Below are positions 15,255-23,295 of a stretch of DNA of 25,501 nucleotides, piece after piece (positions within the stretch are counted from its first letter, which is position 1; each line of letters begins with the position of its first letter). Under the pieces are notes generated by a model, which was given only the letters and a program-made list of their open reading frames with translations, was not told the DNA's origin and made no database searches. The DNA lies in contig USFL01000001.1 in NCBI GenBank assembly GCA_900553905.1, positions 1 to 25,501 of the forward strand, read 5' to 3'. The translations under genes and the position numbers were made by a program. This DNA is from an uncultured Eubacteriales bacterium (GTDB lineage Bacteria > Bacillota > Clostridia > Christensenellales > Aristaeellaceae).

Positions 15255-17300
15255 TTACGCCTCAAGCCGCAAAAGCCGTGCCTGAACCCCGGAAAGGCGC
15301 AGGGTGAGCACGCCGCCGTCCAGGCGTAAATCCGTATGGCGGTCCGTGGGATAAATACATTCCGCGCACCGCCAGCCCTTCAGGGGGATACGGCGCTCGC
15401 CCTCCCCCGTCTTTGTATGCCACACAGCCAGATAGGCCGTCCCGCCGCAGTCAACCCCTGCGCACAGCCATTCGTCCCCGAAGCCGCCCAGGCCCAGCGG
15501 CCAGAACGGCAGGCCGTCCTTCAACTGGTCCACGATCCGCATGTGGCAGGCGATGCCCTCGCGCACCAGATGCAGGCGCGCCGGGCTCAGCTCGGCCAGG
15601 TGGCCGCTCTGGTGGATGCGCAGGAGCATGGCGTTGACCATGTTGAAGATGGTCTCCTCCTCGTCGCCGTCCCGCATGGGATAGCTCCAGATCGCCGCCT
15701 GCTCCGGCGTGCACGCGGTCATGCAGTTGCAGGCGATGCAGGCCATCTTCACATAGTCCGTCTGGTCGGTCACGCTCTGGATGCTGTGGCGGCTCAGGTG
15801 CGAGTATTCCATGCGCATGCCGCCGCTGGAGCAGTTTTCGATCACCAGGCCGGGGTAGCGCGCAAACACGCCGTCCAGCCACGCCAAGTAGGCCCGCGTG
15901 TGCGAAAGCAGCCCGTCGCCGGCGCTGTCCGCATCGCGCTGGGTGCCGGGGCCGGCGTTGATGTTGTAATCCATCTTGATGTAGCCCACGCCGTATTCCT
16001 TCACCAGACGGTCGATGACGCCGTCGGCGTGCCGGATGACGTCGGGATTGCGGAAATCCAGCTGGTAACGGCTCTCATCGATCACGCGCCGGCCCTCGAT
16101 CTGGAAGAACCAGTCGTCCGGGACCTGCGCGGCCAGCGGACAGTGGATGCCCATGACCTCCAGCTCCAGCCACAGGCCGGGAATCATGCCTTTTTTTCGG
16201 ATATAGTTCAGCGCCTCTTCAATGCCGCCGGGGAAGCGGCCCTTCGCCGGAAGCCACTGGCCTACGCCGTCCCACCACGGGCCGTCGTCGTACCAGCCGC
16301 AGTCGATGCAGTAGTACCGGCACCCCGCCTCGGCGGCCGCGTCGATGAGCGGATATTCCTTCTCCGTGGTCGGGTCGCCCCAGAGGCAGTTCATGTAGTC
16401 GTTGAAGATGACGCTGGGGTGCTCGTTGTCCGCGTTGGGGCGGCGAATCAGGCGGCGGTACTTCGTCATCTCCCGGATGCTTTCCTCAAAATCCGCCCCG
16501 AAAGCCACGGCGCAGGGCACGGAGGCAAAGCGCTCGCCGGGTCTGAGGCGCTTGAGGAACTGGTGCTCCTGCCAGCTGGGGCCGCTGAGGAGAACGTAGA
16601 GCTTCCCGTCCAGGTCGCTCAATTCCCACATCCAGCTGGCCGAGGTCTCAATCTGCCAGGTCATCGCCTCCCCCGGCTGGCAGATGGCGCCCATGGGCAG
16701 GTGCTCCGCACAGGCCCAGGTGCCCGTATTGGACAGCGAGATCCGCTTCATGCTGAAATCGTTGACAGGGTCATAACCCAGCTCGTGGAGGGAATGAAAT
16801 TTCCACTGACATTCGCCATACCAGGTGTTGTGGGGAATGCCCATGCGGTACTCCGGATCGCGCGGATCTTGCGCATGTCCCAGGCCCGTGAGGCGGAAGG
16901 AGGATACATGCTGGAGCGAAAGCTCCGCGTCGCCCGTATTTTCCAAAACGGTATAGGCCCGCAGCGCCTTCACCCCGTCGTAGAACTGAAACACCGTGGT
17001 GGCCCTAAGCCCCTGCGCGCCTTGCGTGAGTGTGAGAACGTCTCCCTGCGCGTTTCGGGAAAGCGCGTGCCCCTCATAGCGCAGCTCGCTCCCCGGCGAG
17101 GTGAGGCTGTGCTTTAAGCCATGGTGGTTGTTCTGGTTAAAGCCCGCGCACTGCACCTCGACCAGCGGATACCACTTGCCTTCCCCGGCACGTGACACAT
17201 ACCGCGCCGAGCAGTTCCACAGCGCCACATGCCCCTGCGCGTCCACACCGATGTCCACATGGATCCCGTTTTTTTCAAAGGTAATGTCCACTTCGCTCAT
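15255..17300 (-). CDS. Glycoside hydrolase family 36, alpha-galactosidase type
   Basis: The start is the ATG at 17300; its ATGA overlaps the stop of the upstream permease, so translation is coupled. The frame is open well upstream, but that part lies inside the permease gene. The protein is 681 residues. An N-terminal beta domain (to about 300) leads into the catalytic barrel: YYCIDCGWYDDGPWWDG (329-345) and GMIPGLWLELEVMG (371-384). The nucleophile is Asp444 in VGYIKMDYNINAGPGTQ, then ENCSSGGMRMEYS (488-500). The probable acid/base is Asp512 in SVTDQTDY. It would remove alpha-galactosyl (or related alpha-linked) units retaining configuration. With no signal peptide it should act on imported oligosaccharides such as melibiose- or raffinose-type sugars. 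The exact sugar is inferred; some GH36 members act on alpha-N-acetylgalactosamine. Confidence 0.9.
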   Translation of the reverse strand: MSEVDITFEKNGIHVDIGVDAQGHVALWNCSARYVSRAGEGKWYPLVEVQCAGFNQNNHHGLKHSLTSPGSELRYEGHALSRNAQGDVLTLTQGAQGLRATTVFQFYDGVKALRAYTVLENTGDAELSLQHVSSFRLTGLGHAQDPRDPEYRMGIPHNTWYGECQWKFHSLHELGYDPVNDFSMKRISLSNTGTWACAEHLPMGAICQPGEAMTWQIETSASWMWELSDLDGKLYVLLSGPSWQEHQFLKRLRPGERFASVPCAVAFGADFEESIREMTKYRRLIRRPNADNEHPSVIFNDYMNCLWGDPTTEKEYPLIDAAAEAGCRYYCIDCGWYDDGPWWDGVGQWLPAKGRFPGGIEEALNYIRKKGMIPGLWLELEVMGIHCPLAAQVPDDWFFQIEGRRVIDESRYQLDFRNPDVIRHADGVIDRLVKEYGVGYIKMDYNINAGPGTQRDADSAGDGLLSHTRAYLAWLDGVFARYPGLVIENCSSGGMRMEYSHLSRHSIQSVTDQTDYVKMACIACNCMTACTPEQAAIWSYPMRDGDEEETIFNMVNAMLLRIHQSGHLAELSPARLHLVREGIACHMRIVDQLKDGLPFWPLGLGGFGDEWLCAGVDCGGTAYLAVWHTKTGEGERRIPLKGWRCAECIYPTDRHTDLRLDGGVLTLRLSGVQARLLRLEA

Positions 17301-18154
17301 CCTTTCACGGCGCCCACGGTCATGCCCTTGATGAAGTATTTTTGCAGCGAGATAAAGAGAATCGCGATGGGCAGCACGGAGATCACGATGGCCGCGAAGG
17401 CCGTCGAGTAGTCGCTGGACTGCTGGGAAAAGAGGCTCTGGATGGCCACGGTCATGGTTTTGAGGCGGTTGGTGCTGACATAGAGGGAGCTGAGCAGGTA
17501 ATCGTTCCAGATCTGGAAGGACTGCATGATAATCAGCGTGGCCATGGCGGGCTTGAGCAGGGGCATGACGATGGTGAAATAGGTCCGGTAGACCGAGCAG
17601 CCATCGATGCGCGCCGCCTCCTCCAATTCCACCGGCACGGTGGACATGAAGCTGGTCATGAGAAAGACGCCGAAGGAGAGGTTTGTGGCGATGAACATGA
17701 GGATCACGCCCACGCGCGTGTTGACCAGCCCCGTGCGGTAGCCCACGATGTAGATGGGCAGAAACAGCGCCTGCGCAGGGATGAGGATGCCGATGATGAA
17801 GTACAGGTAGGCAAACCGGTAAAACCGCCCCCGGTTGCGCGCGATGGTCCACGCGGCGGCCCCGCACAGAAGCGCCAGGAAGGCCACCGCCACGATGGTG
17901 TACAGCGCGGTGTTGACGAACGTCACGCTCAGGTCGAGCTTGTTGTAGGCGTTTTGGTAGTTGGTCAGGTTCAGGCTTTCCGGCAAGGCGAGGGGGTTGC
18001 CGATGTAAAGCTCGCGCTTGGTCTTGAACGAGTAGTTGAGGATGATGAGCAAGGGGGCCAGAAACAGCAGGGCCGCGAGCGCCGTGACCACCTGCGTGGC
18101 CAGCGTGGCCCCGGTATAGCGCGTCCGTTCGCGCAGGTCTTTGGAGCGGGCCAT
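17297..18154 (-). CDS. Sugar ABC transporter permease, MalG/AraQ type
   Basis: This is one channel subunit of the second importer. I choose the ATG at 18154, whose A is the last base of the upstream permease's TGA (TGATG overlap); a GTG three bases upstream is the alternative. It has 285 residues. The N-terminal tail is followed by a membrane helix (VVTALAALLFLAPLLIILNY) and about five more. The EAA loop reads LEEAARIDGCSVYRTYFTIV, and the ending QKYFIKGMTVGAVKG is the family signature. It overlaps the GH36 gene by four bases. The tight overlaps on both sides show one operon. The ligand is probably an alpha-galactoside, judged from GH36. Confidence 0.93.
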   Translation of the reverse strand: MARSKDLRERTRYTGATLATQVVTALAALLFLAPLLIILNYSFKTKRELYIGNPLALPESLNLTNYQNAYNKLDLSVTFVNTALYTIVAVAFLALLCGAAAWTIARNRGRFYRFAYLYFIIGILIPAQALFLPIYIVGYRTGLVNTRVGVILMFIATNLSFGVFLMTSFMSTVPVELEEAARIDGCSVYRTYFTIVMPLLKPAMATLIIMQSFQIWNDYLLSSLYVSTNRLKTMTVAIQSLFSQQSSDYSTAFAAIVISVLPIAILFISLQKYFIKGMTVGAVKG

Positions 18155-19026
18155 CACATCTGCACCTCTCTTTTCTTGAGCACCTTCACCTGCAAAAACG
18201 CCACCACGAGCAGCGCCGCCACCACCGAGATCGTCAGCGCCGAGCCGTAGCCGTACTGCCGGCCGTTAATGGCGGTGGAATAGGTATAGTAGATGATGGA
18301 TGTGGAGGCGCGGCCGGGGCCGCCGTTGGTGGAGCTGACCAGCAGGTCATAGACCTTGAGGGAGCCCGTTGTGATGCCCACGATGCAAATCGTCATGGCC
18401 GGGGCCAGCATGGGCAGCGTGATGCGCAGGAACTGCCGGAGGGCGGAGGCGCCGTCCACCTTGGCCGCCTCATAGAGGTCGCCGGGAATGGACTGCAAAG
18501 CGGCCAGATAGATCAGCATCCAGTAGCCGATCCACTGCCAGTTGTTGGCGATGAGAAAGCCGCCGAGCACGGTGCTCTCCTTGCCAAAGAGCATGGGGTT
18601 GGCGTCGATGCCCAGGCTTTTGAAGAGGGCCGGCAGCACGTTTCCGTAGATCTTGAGCCACACGAAGCCCACCACCACCGCGCTGATGAGGCAGGGCACG
18701 AAAAAGATCGTGCGCAGGAGCTTCTGCCCCTTGATGCCGCTGTCCAGCGCCACGGCCAGCAAAATGGCCGCCACGTTTTCGATGATGGTGTTCCAGAAGG
18801 TGAACTTGAGGGTGAAAAGCCACGCGTTTCCCGCGTAGGAATCGGCAAACATGCGGACATAGTTGGAAAGGCCCACGAAGGGCTTCTCCACCGTCATGCC
18901 GTTCCACGAGGTCAGCGAGTAGTACATGGCCAGAAACATGGGCAGAATCAGCCCAACGGTGAAAATGATCATCCCCGGAAGCACCAGGGACAGGTATTGC
19001 AGCTGGGTGCGCCTGCGGCTGCGCAT
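18154..19026 (-). CDS. Sugar ABC transporter permease, MalF/UgpA type
   Basis: This is the other channel subunit. The ATG at 19026 has GGGAGG eight bases upstream; a longer frame to 19035 would start inside that ribosome site. It has 290 residues with about six membrane helices, the first being LSLVLPGMIIFTVGLILPMF, followed by the typical SLTSWNGMTVEKPFVGLSNY. The EAA loop reads LYEAAKVDGASALRQFLRIT, and FVGLSNY/NW-type periplasmic features fit the UgpA group. It starts after an attenuating terminator behind the binding-protein gene and shares one base with the next permease. No ATPase is encoded nearby. Confidence 0.93.
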   Translation of the reverse strand: MRSRRRTQLQYLSLVLPGMIIFTVGLILPMFLAMYYSLTSWNGMTVEKPFVGLSNYVRMFADSYAGNAWLFTLKFTFWNTIIENVAAILLAVALDSGIKGQKLLRTIFFVPCLISAVVVGFVWLKIYGNVLPALFKSLGIDANPMLFGKESTVLGGFLIANNWQWIGYWMLIYLAALQSIPGDLYEAAKVDGASALRQFLRITLPMLAPAMTICIVGITTGSLKVYDLLVSSTNGGPGRASTSIIYYTYSTAINGRQYGYGSALTISVVAALLVVAFLQVKVLKKREVQM

Positions 19027-19040
19027 CAGTGACACCTCCC

Positions 19041-19077
19041 AAGAAAAAGGCGGCTTCTCCGCCCGGAAGAAGCCGCC
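19041..19077 (-). terminator. Terminator/attenuator between binding-protein and permease genes
   Basis: On the minus strand GGCGGCTTCT and AGAAGCCGCC form a perfect 10-pair stem (19077-19068 with 19058-19049) around a nine-base loop, followed by TTTTTCTT. It lies 15 bases after the binding-protein stop and just before the ribosome site of the permease, so it should reduce, but not abolish, permease expression. Confidence 0.85.
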
Positions 19078-19092
19078 GGTTGAAGCGGTGGG

Positions 19093-20334
19093 TTACTTGC
19101 TGTTGTCGCGGCGGGCGTCGGCCGCGTTGAGGGCTTCCTCGATGGTGATGTTGCCCTGCAGGTACTCGGCGATGTCCTTGGCGTTCTCCTCCTGGAAGCC
19201 GCCCCAGACCAGCTGGTTGTTGCCCAGGTTGACGTCCTGAATCATGCCCTCGGCGGCATAGGCGTCGATGTCGGTCTGGCTGGGATTGGGGAAGGTCGGG
19301 GTCACGCCCTTGACCATGGGCGCGGTCTTGGTATAGTCGTAGATCTCCTGCTGGAGCGCCGCATCGGTGGCGATGACCTCGAACACCTTGTCGATGGCGT
19401 CCTGATATTCGCTCTGGGCGCTGGCCATGAAGGTGATGTTGGGCTCAAAGAGCAGCTTGGCGTCGCCGGTCTGGTTGGGGAAGGGAAAGATGCCGAAGTC
19501 GTAGCTCTCGTCGATATCCAGGAAGTTCTGGATGGACCATGAGCCGCTGACCTTCATGGCGGCTTCGCCCATCACCATGCGGGCGTCGCAGGCGGTCTGC
19601 TCGGTGGAGAAGGTCTCGTCGGTCCAGGTATGGTCGTAGATGAGCTTGTTGTACTCGTAGCAGGCCTTGTATTCCTCGCTGGTGGCGAAGCTCACCTCGC
19701 CCGCGCGGAACATGTCGCCCCAGGTGGGGTACTTGTTGAACACATCGTTGACCGCAAACTGCATGGTCACGTTGCCGATGGACCAGGTGTCCACCATGTG
19801 GGAGGCAAAGGGAATGATGCCGTTTTCCTCTAGGGTGGCGATGACCGCGTCCAGCTCCTCCAGCGTCTTGGGAACGCTCAGGCCCAGATCCTCAAAGATC
19901 GCGCGGCTGTAGTACACGCCCTGATAGAGGCAGTTGAACGTCATGCCCATGACCTTGCCATCCAGCGTCACGCCCGTCTTGGCGGCGTCGAGGATGTTGT
20001 CCATGTAGGGCTTGTCGGTCAGATCCGCCAGCAGGCCCAGCGAGCCGTAGGTGCTCACGTCCTGCGCCTTGCCGATCATGATGTCGGGCAAGCCGCTCTG
20101 CATGTAAACCTGCATCTTGGGCTGGAAGTCGTTGCCCCAGTCCACGCATTCCCATTCGAGCTTGATGTTGGGGTACTTTTCCGCCAGCGCGGCGTCAATC
20201 ATGTCCTCGATGCCCGCGTCCGTGGTGGACTGGCCCGCCAGCACGCGCAGGGTGATGGTTTCCTCCGCGCGGGCAAAGGAACACAGGCCCATGGCCAGCG
20301 TCAAGACGCAGACAAGAGCAAGCAGCTTTTTCAT
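19093..20334 (-). CDS. Extracellular sugar-binding protein of the GH36-linked transporter (UgpB/COG1653 type)
   Basis: This is the substrate-capturing partner of the two permeases downstream. The ATG at 20334 has AGGAGG eight bases upstream; the frame is open further up but that part is the promoter region. The protein is 413 residues. The signal peptide MKKLLALVCVLTLAMGLCSF is followed by ARA and likely cleavage before EETITLRVL. Typical fold elements are LEWECVDWGNDF, PDIMIGKAQDV, LYQGVYYSRAIF, MVMGEAAMKVSGSWSIQ and NLGNNQLVWGG. It has no clear lipobox. It is a paralog of the lipoprotein encoded upstream at 20454-21728, sharing many of these motifs. The ligand is inferred from GH36. Confidence 0.93.
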   Translation of the reverse strand: MKKLLALVCVLTLAMGLCSFARAEETITLRVLAGQSTTDAGIEDMIDAALAEKYPNIKLEWECVDWGNDFQPKMQVYMQSGLPDIMIGKAQDVSTYGSLGLLADLTDKPYMDNILDAAKTGVTLDGKVMGMTFNCLYQGVYYSRAIFEDLGLSVPKTLEELDAVIATLEENGIIPFASHMVDTWSIGNVTMQFAVNDVFNKYPTWGDMFRAGEVSFATSEEYKACYEYNKLIYDHTWTDETFSTEQTACDARMVMGEAAMKVSGSWSIQNFLDIDESYDFGIFPFPNQTGDAKLLFEPNITFMASAQSEYQDAIDKVFEVIATDAALQQEIYDYTKTAPMVKGVTPTFPNPSQTDIDAYAAEGMIQDVNLGNNQLVWGGFQEENAKDIAEYLQGNITIEEALNAADARRDNSK

Positions 20335-20357
20335 GTTCGTCTCCTCCTTACAATCGC

Positions 20358-20385
20358 GGCGGGGCTTTTGCCCGCCTTTTGTTTG
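20358..20385 (+). other. Hairpin in the leader of the binding-protein transcript
   Basis: GGCGGG (20358-20363) and CCCGCC (20371-20376) pair around GCTTTTG. On the plus strand TTTTGTTTG follows, terminator-like for antisense transcription. On the minus strand it lies within the 5' leader of the binding-protein mRNA without a T-tract, where it could affect stability. Confidence 0.3.
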
Positions 20386-20390
20386 TCCCC

Positions 20391-20453
20391 ATTGTAGAGA
20401 AAACGGCGCATGAAAAATAGGATAGATTTGCACTTTTCACTTGGACGAATTTG
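20391..20453 (-). promoter_or_regulatory. Activator-type promoter with two direct repeats before the transport operon
   Basis: On the minus strand CAAATTCGTCC (20453-20443) and CAAATCTATCC (20430-20420) are direct repeats matching at 8 of 11 positions, 23 bases apart. The proximal copy touches the -35 position (TATTTT, 20419-20414), which is poor, while the -10 is TACAAT (20396-20391) with a 17-base spacer. Tandem half-sites next to a weak -35 are the classic layout for AraC-type activators, and such a regulator is encoded just upstream (21721-23295). Confidence 0.5.
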
Positions 20454-21728
20454 TTACGGCGCTAAAAGGCTCTCCCCGCGCAGCGCATCCCAGCCCTCCA
20501 GAACCCCGCTTACTTCCCCGCCGCTCTCCAGCGCCTCCAGCAGCGATTCGGCGCAGGCGTACTGGTATGACCAAACGATCTGGTTGTTGCCCGCGGACGC
20601 GCTGATCAGCCGGTCCTGCGCGGCATAGCGGTCGATATCGGCGCGGATCATGGAAAGCGTGCCGCTGGCGGGCGCGGCCGTGAGGGTGCTGTCGGTCTGG
20701 GTGAAGGCGCAGAGCGTCTCCGCCAGCTCGCCGTCGGTGAGGATGGAGCGGCAGATCTCGTCAATCAGCGCGTCATGCCCGGTGGTCGCGCTCTTCATGA
20801 AGGTGGTATTGGGCTCCACAATCAGGCTGGAATCGCCGGTCCGGTTGGGATAGGGAAAGAAGCCGATCTTGCGGTAAGGCGCGATGGATTGCAGCGTCTG
20901 CACCGACCAGCTCCCGGTCAGGTACATGGCCGCCTCCTCCTGGGCGAAGCGGCGCGTGGCCTCGCTGTTGGAGACGGACGCCGCGTCGGGCCAGGTGTGC
21001 GCCAGCACATAGGCCGTCTCCTCCACACAGGCGCGGTAGGCCCGGTCCGTGACGAAGGACACCTCGCCCGCGCGCAGGCGGTCGCCCCAGTCCGGCACGC
21101 GGGAAAATACCTCGTTTAAGGCAAACTGCATCAGAATGTTGCCCGTGTACCACGTTTCCTGAAAGTGCGCGGCAAAGGCGACCTGCCCGGCGCTTTCCAG
21201 TCGGTCCACGATGGCGCGAAGCTCCTCAATCGTTTCAGGAGGCGTAAGATTGAAGCGGTAGAAAATGTTCTTGTTGTAGAGCACGCCCTGATAGATCTGG
21301 TTATAGGTCAGGCCGTAGAGTGCGCCGTCCACCGTGGAGGCAATCTGCCCCTGCTCGGTCAGGAGGGACGCAAAGTCCTCCGGAAAAGTCCCCAGCGCGC
21401 CCAGCGCGGAATAGGCCTGCACGTCCTGCGCCTTGCCGATGATGAGATCCGGCGTCTCGCCGGAGGCGATCTTGGCATTGAGCCTGCCGCTGAACTGTTC
21501 GCCCCAGTCTACGCTTTCCCATTCCAGCTCCACCTCGGGGAAATGCTGCTCGATATGGGCGCGCAGCATGTCGCCCACGCCGGGATCGGAGGTCGATTCC
21601 CCGAAAAGCACCGTCAGGCGCGTACCCTCCGGGCGCGCGGTATAGACCACCGAGGGCCGCGCCGCGCAGGCGCACAGCGACAGCGCCAGCAGCATGCACA
21701 GCGCCGCGCCCGCAAGCCGTTTAGCCAT
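20454..21728 (-). CDS. Lipoprotein sugar-binding protein co-encoded with a two-component system (probable sensory subunit)
   Basis: The ATG at 21728 overlaps the regulator's stop by eight bases. The protein is 424 residues. The signal sequence MAKRLAGAALCMLLALSLCA ends in a probable lipobox with Cys21, so it should be anchored to the outer face of the membrane. The mature part is a solute-binding fold: RLTVLFGESTSDPGVGDML, LEWESVDWGEQF, PDLIIGKAQDV, IYQGVLYNKNIF, RAGEVSFVT, MYLTGSWSVQ and SAGNNQIVWS. The same motifs in the same order occur in the transport binding protein downstream (19093-20334). Since that protein already serves the permeases, and this one is translationally tied to a sensor kinase and regulator, it probably presents ligand to the kinase. 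It could instead be a second transport subunit. Confidence 0.9.
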   Translation of the reverse strand: MAKRLAGAALCMLLALSLCACAARPSVVYTARPEGTRLTVLFGESTSDPGVGDMLRAHIEQHFPEVELEWESVDWGEQFSGRLNAKIASGETPDLIIGKAQDVQAYSALGALGTFPEDFASLLTEQGQIASTVDGALYGLTYNQIYQGVLYNKNIFYRFNLTPPETIEELRAIVDRLESAGQVAFAAHFQETWYTGNILMQFALNEVFSRVPDWGDRLRAGEVSFVTDRAYRACVEETAYVLAHTWPDAASVSNSEATRRFAQEEAAMYLTGSWSVQTLQSIAPYRKIGFFPYPNRTGDSSLIVEPNTTFMKSATTGHDALIDEICRSILTDGELAETLCAFTQTDSTLTAAPASGTLSMIRADIDRYAAQDRLISASAGNNQIVWSYQYACAESLLEALESGGEVSGVLEGWDALRGESLLAP

Positions 21729-23295
21729 CGTCCCCCGCCTCCCTGTACTGACGGGGGCTGATTCCCGTCAGCTTTTTGAACACGCGGCTGAAATAGGCGT
21801 AATCGCCATACCCCACCGCCTGCGCCACCTCCGTAATGCTAAGCTCCCGTCTTCGCAGCAGGCGCTTGGCCTCGGCGACGCGAAGCCGCGCGACATACAC
21901 GGTGAGATTGCTGCCCGCCGCCTGCTTGAACGAGCGCGACAGGTAGCTCCCGTCCAGCCCGAAGCGGCTGGCCAGATCGCCCAGAGACAGGTCCTCGATG
22001 TAATGCGCGTCCACGTATTGCCGGACCTGCTCCATCACGCCCGTCGCCGGCTCGCCGCACGGCGCGCTCCAGAAGGCCTCGTCCTCCATCTGCATCAGCG
22101 TTTCCCGAAGCTGGGTGGGCTGGGAAAAGACCATGGGAAGCGTGTCGATCAGCGTTTCCACCACCAGCGCCTGCGCTGCGTCCCCACGTTCCTCCACGCT
22201 GCGGTGCAGCACCCAGGCGATGGCCGTGACGCAGTGCAGATATTCCATCTGCGGCCACGCCTGCGCCTGCGGGCTCCACAGGCCCGTCTGCTCCACCAGG
22301 CGGTCGAACCAGTCGCGTTGCTGCATCCTGACCGCCTGCTCCATCTGCTTTTGCAGCGCAGGGCTGAGCCGCTGGGAAAGCGGCTTGCGCTCCTGGCGCG
22401 CGGCAAAGACCACCTCGCTCCCCGGACGCATGGGCAGCGTGAGCAGGACGGTACGCGTCTCGTTATAGACCTTGCGCAGGTCCCCGAAGGAAAGGCACGC
22501 CTCGCTGATGACCGCACGCGCCGGGCTGCCCGTATAGGCGAGCAGGGCCTGCGCCGCGGCCGCGAGCGCCTCCGAGAGCGCCCCAGCGTCCGTGGGGGTA
22601 ATGAGAAGGTAGTGCGTCAGATGGTAGAGGTTGCGGATGATGAGCCGGGGACGGAGGGAGATAGTTTCCTCCAGCAGTTTCTTGATGGCGGCGCCGTTTG
22701 CGGCCGAGGCGCCGGGCACATCCAGCAGCGTGAGGCGGTAGCCGGAAAATCGCTGTTCATACTCAAATAGCTGCGCCTCCACGTCCTGCGCCTGCGCCTG
22801 ATGGCGCGCGGCGTGCAGCAGCTCGGAGAAGTCCCGGTCGAGCATCGCTGAAGCGGCGTCGGAGAGCTTTTTTTGAAGCTCCGTGCGGTCGCGCTCCTCG
22901 CGCTGGCGCTTGAGCACCTTGTCGATGGCCTTGTCCAGCGCCTCCAGCAGCGACGCCTTGGAGATGGGCTTGAGCAGGTAGTCCAGCGCGCCCGCCAGCA
23001 GCGCCTGGCGTACATATTCGTAATCGCTGTACCCGCTGAGCACGAGGATGGCGGTCTGCGGGCTGACGCTCTGTGCCTGGCGGATGAGCTCCACGCCCGA
23101 AAGGTAGGGCATGTTGATATCGGTGATGAGAATATCCACCTTTTGGCTTTTGAGCGCCGCAAGCGCCTCCTCCCCGTCGGAGGCCGGCTCCAGAAACGAC
23201 ATGCCGTAGGCCGGCCAGTCCAGCGCCGTGCGCAGGCTTTCCCGAATCCAGTACTCGTCGTCCGCAATCAGCACGGACAAAAGCGCCTCACGCAT
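21721..23295 (-). CDS. YesN-type response regulator (receiver plus AraC DNA-binding domain)
   Basis: The ATG at 23295 lies inside the last codons of the kinase gene (eight-base overlap). The protein is 524 residues. The receiver domain (1-125) has the acidic pocket ADDE (11-14), the phosphate acceptor Asp59 in ILITDINMPYLSG, and the conserved Lys109 in YLLKPIS. A middle region of about 290 residues without a recognisable motif is typical of long YesN forms. The C-terminal double helix-turn-helix (about 425-520) reads LSLGDLASRFGLDGSYLSRS, then SITEVAQAVGYGDYAYFSRV and GISPRQYRE. Phosphorylated by the kinase encoded before it, it should activate the transport operon, perhaps at the direct repeats 20420-20453. 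Confidence 0.95.
   Translation of the reverse strand: MREALLSVLIADDEYWIRESLRTALDWPAYGMSFLEPASDGEEALAALKSQKVDILITDINMPYLSGVELIRQAQSVSPQTAILVLSGYSDYEYVRQALLAGALDYLLKPISKASLLEALDKAIDKVLKRQREERDRTELQKKLSDAASAMLDRDFSELLHAARHQAQAQDVEAQLFEYEQRFSGYRLTLLDVPGASAANGAAIKKLLEETISLRPRLIIRNLYHLTHYLLITPTDAGALSEALAAAAQALLAYTGSPARAVISEACLSFGDLRKVYNETRTVLLTLPMRPGSEVVFAARQERKPLSQRLSPALQKQMEQAVRMQQRDWFDRLVEQTGLWSPQAQAWPQMEYLHCVTAIAWVLHRSVEERGDAAQALVVETLIDTLPMVFSQPTQLRETLMQMEDEAFWSAPCGEPATGVMEQVRQYVDAHYIEDLSLGDLASRFGLDGSYLSRSFKQAAGSNLTVYVARLRVAEAKRLLRRRELSITEVAQAVGYGDYAYFSRVFKKLTGISPRQYREAGDDG

Noticed and set aside
15336-17117. Long plus-strand open frame of 593 codons opposite the GH36 gene
   Set aside because: It is an antisense shadow in GC-rich DNA: Ala/Val/His/Arg-rich with no domain, while the minus frame shows full GH36 motifs.
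17301-17867. Upstream extension of the GH36 frame to 17867
   Set aside because: It overlaps the permease gene in another frame and is low-complexity; the ATG at 17300 overlapping the permease stop is the natural start.
21694-22770. Plus-strand frame of 358 codons opposite the regulator gene
   Set aside because: Composition typical of antisense frames in GC-rich genes, with no recognisable domain.
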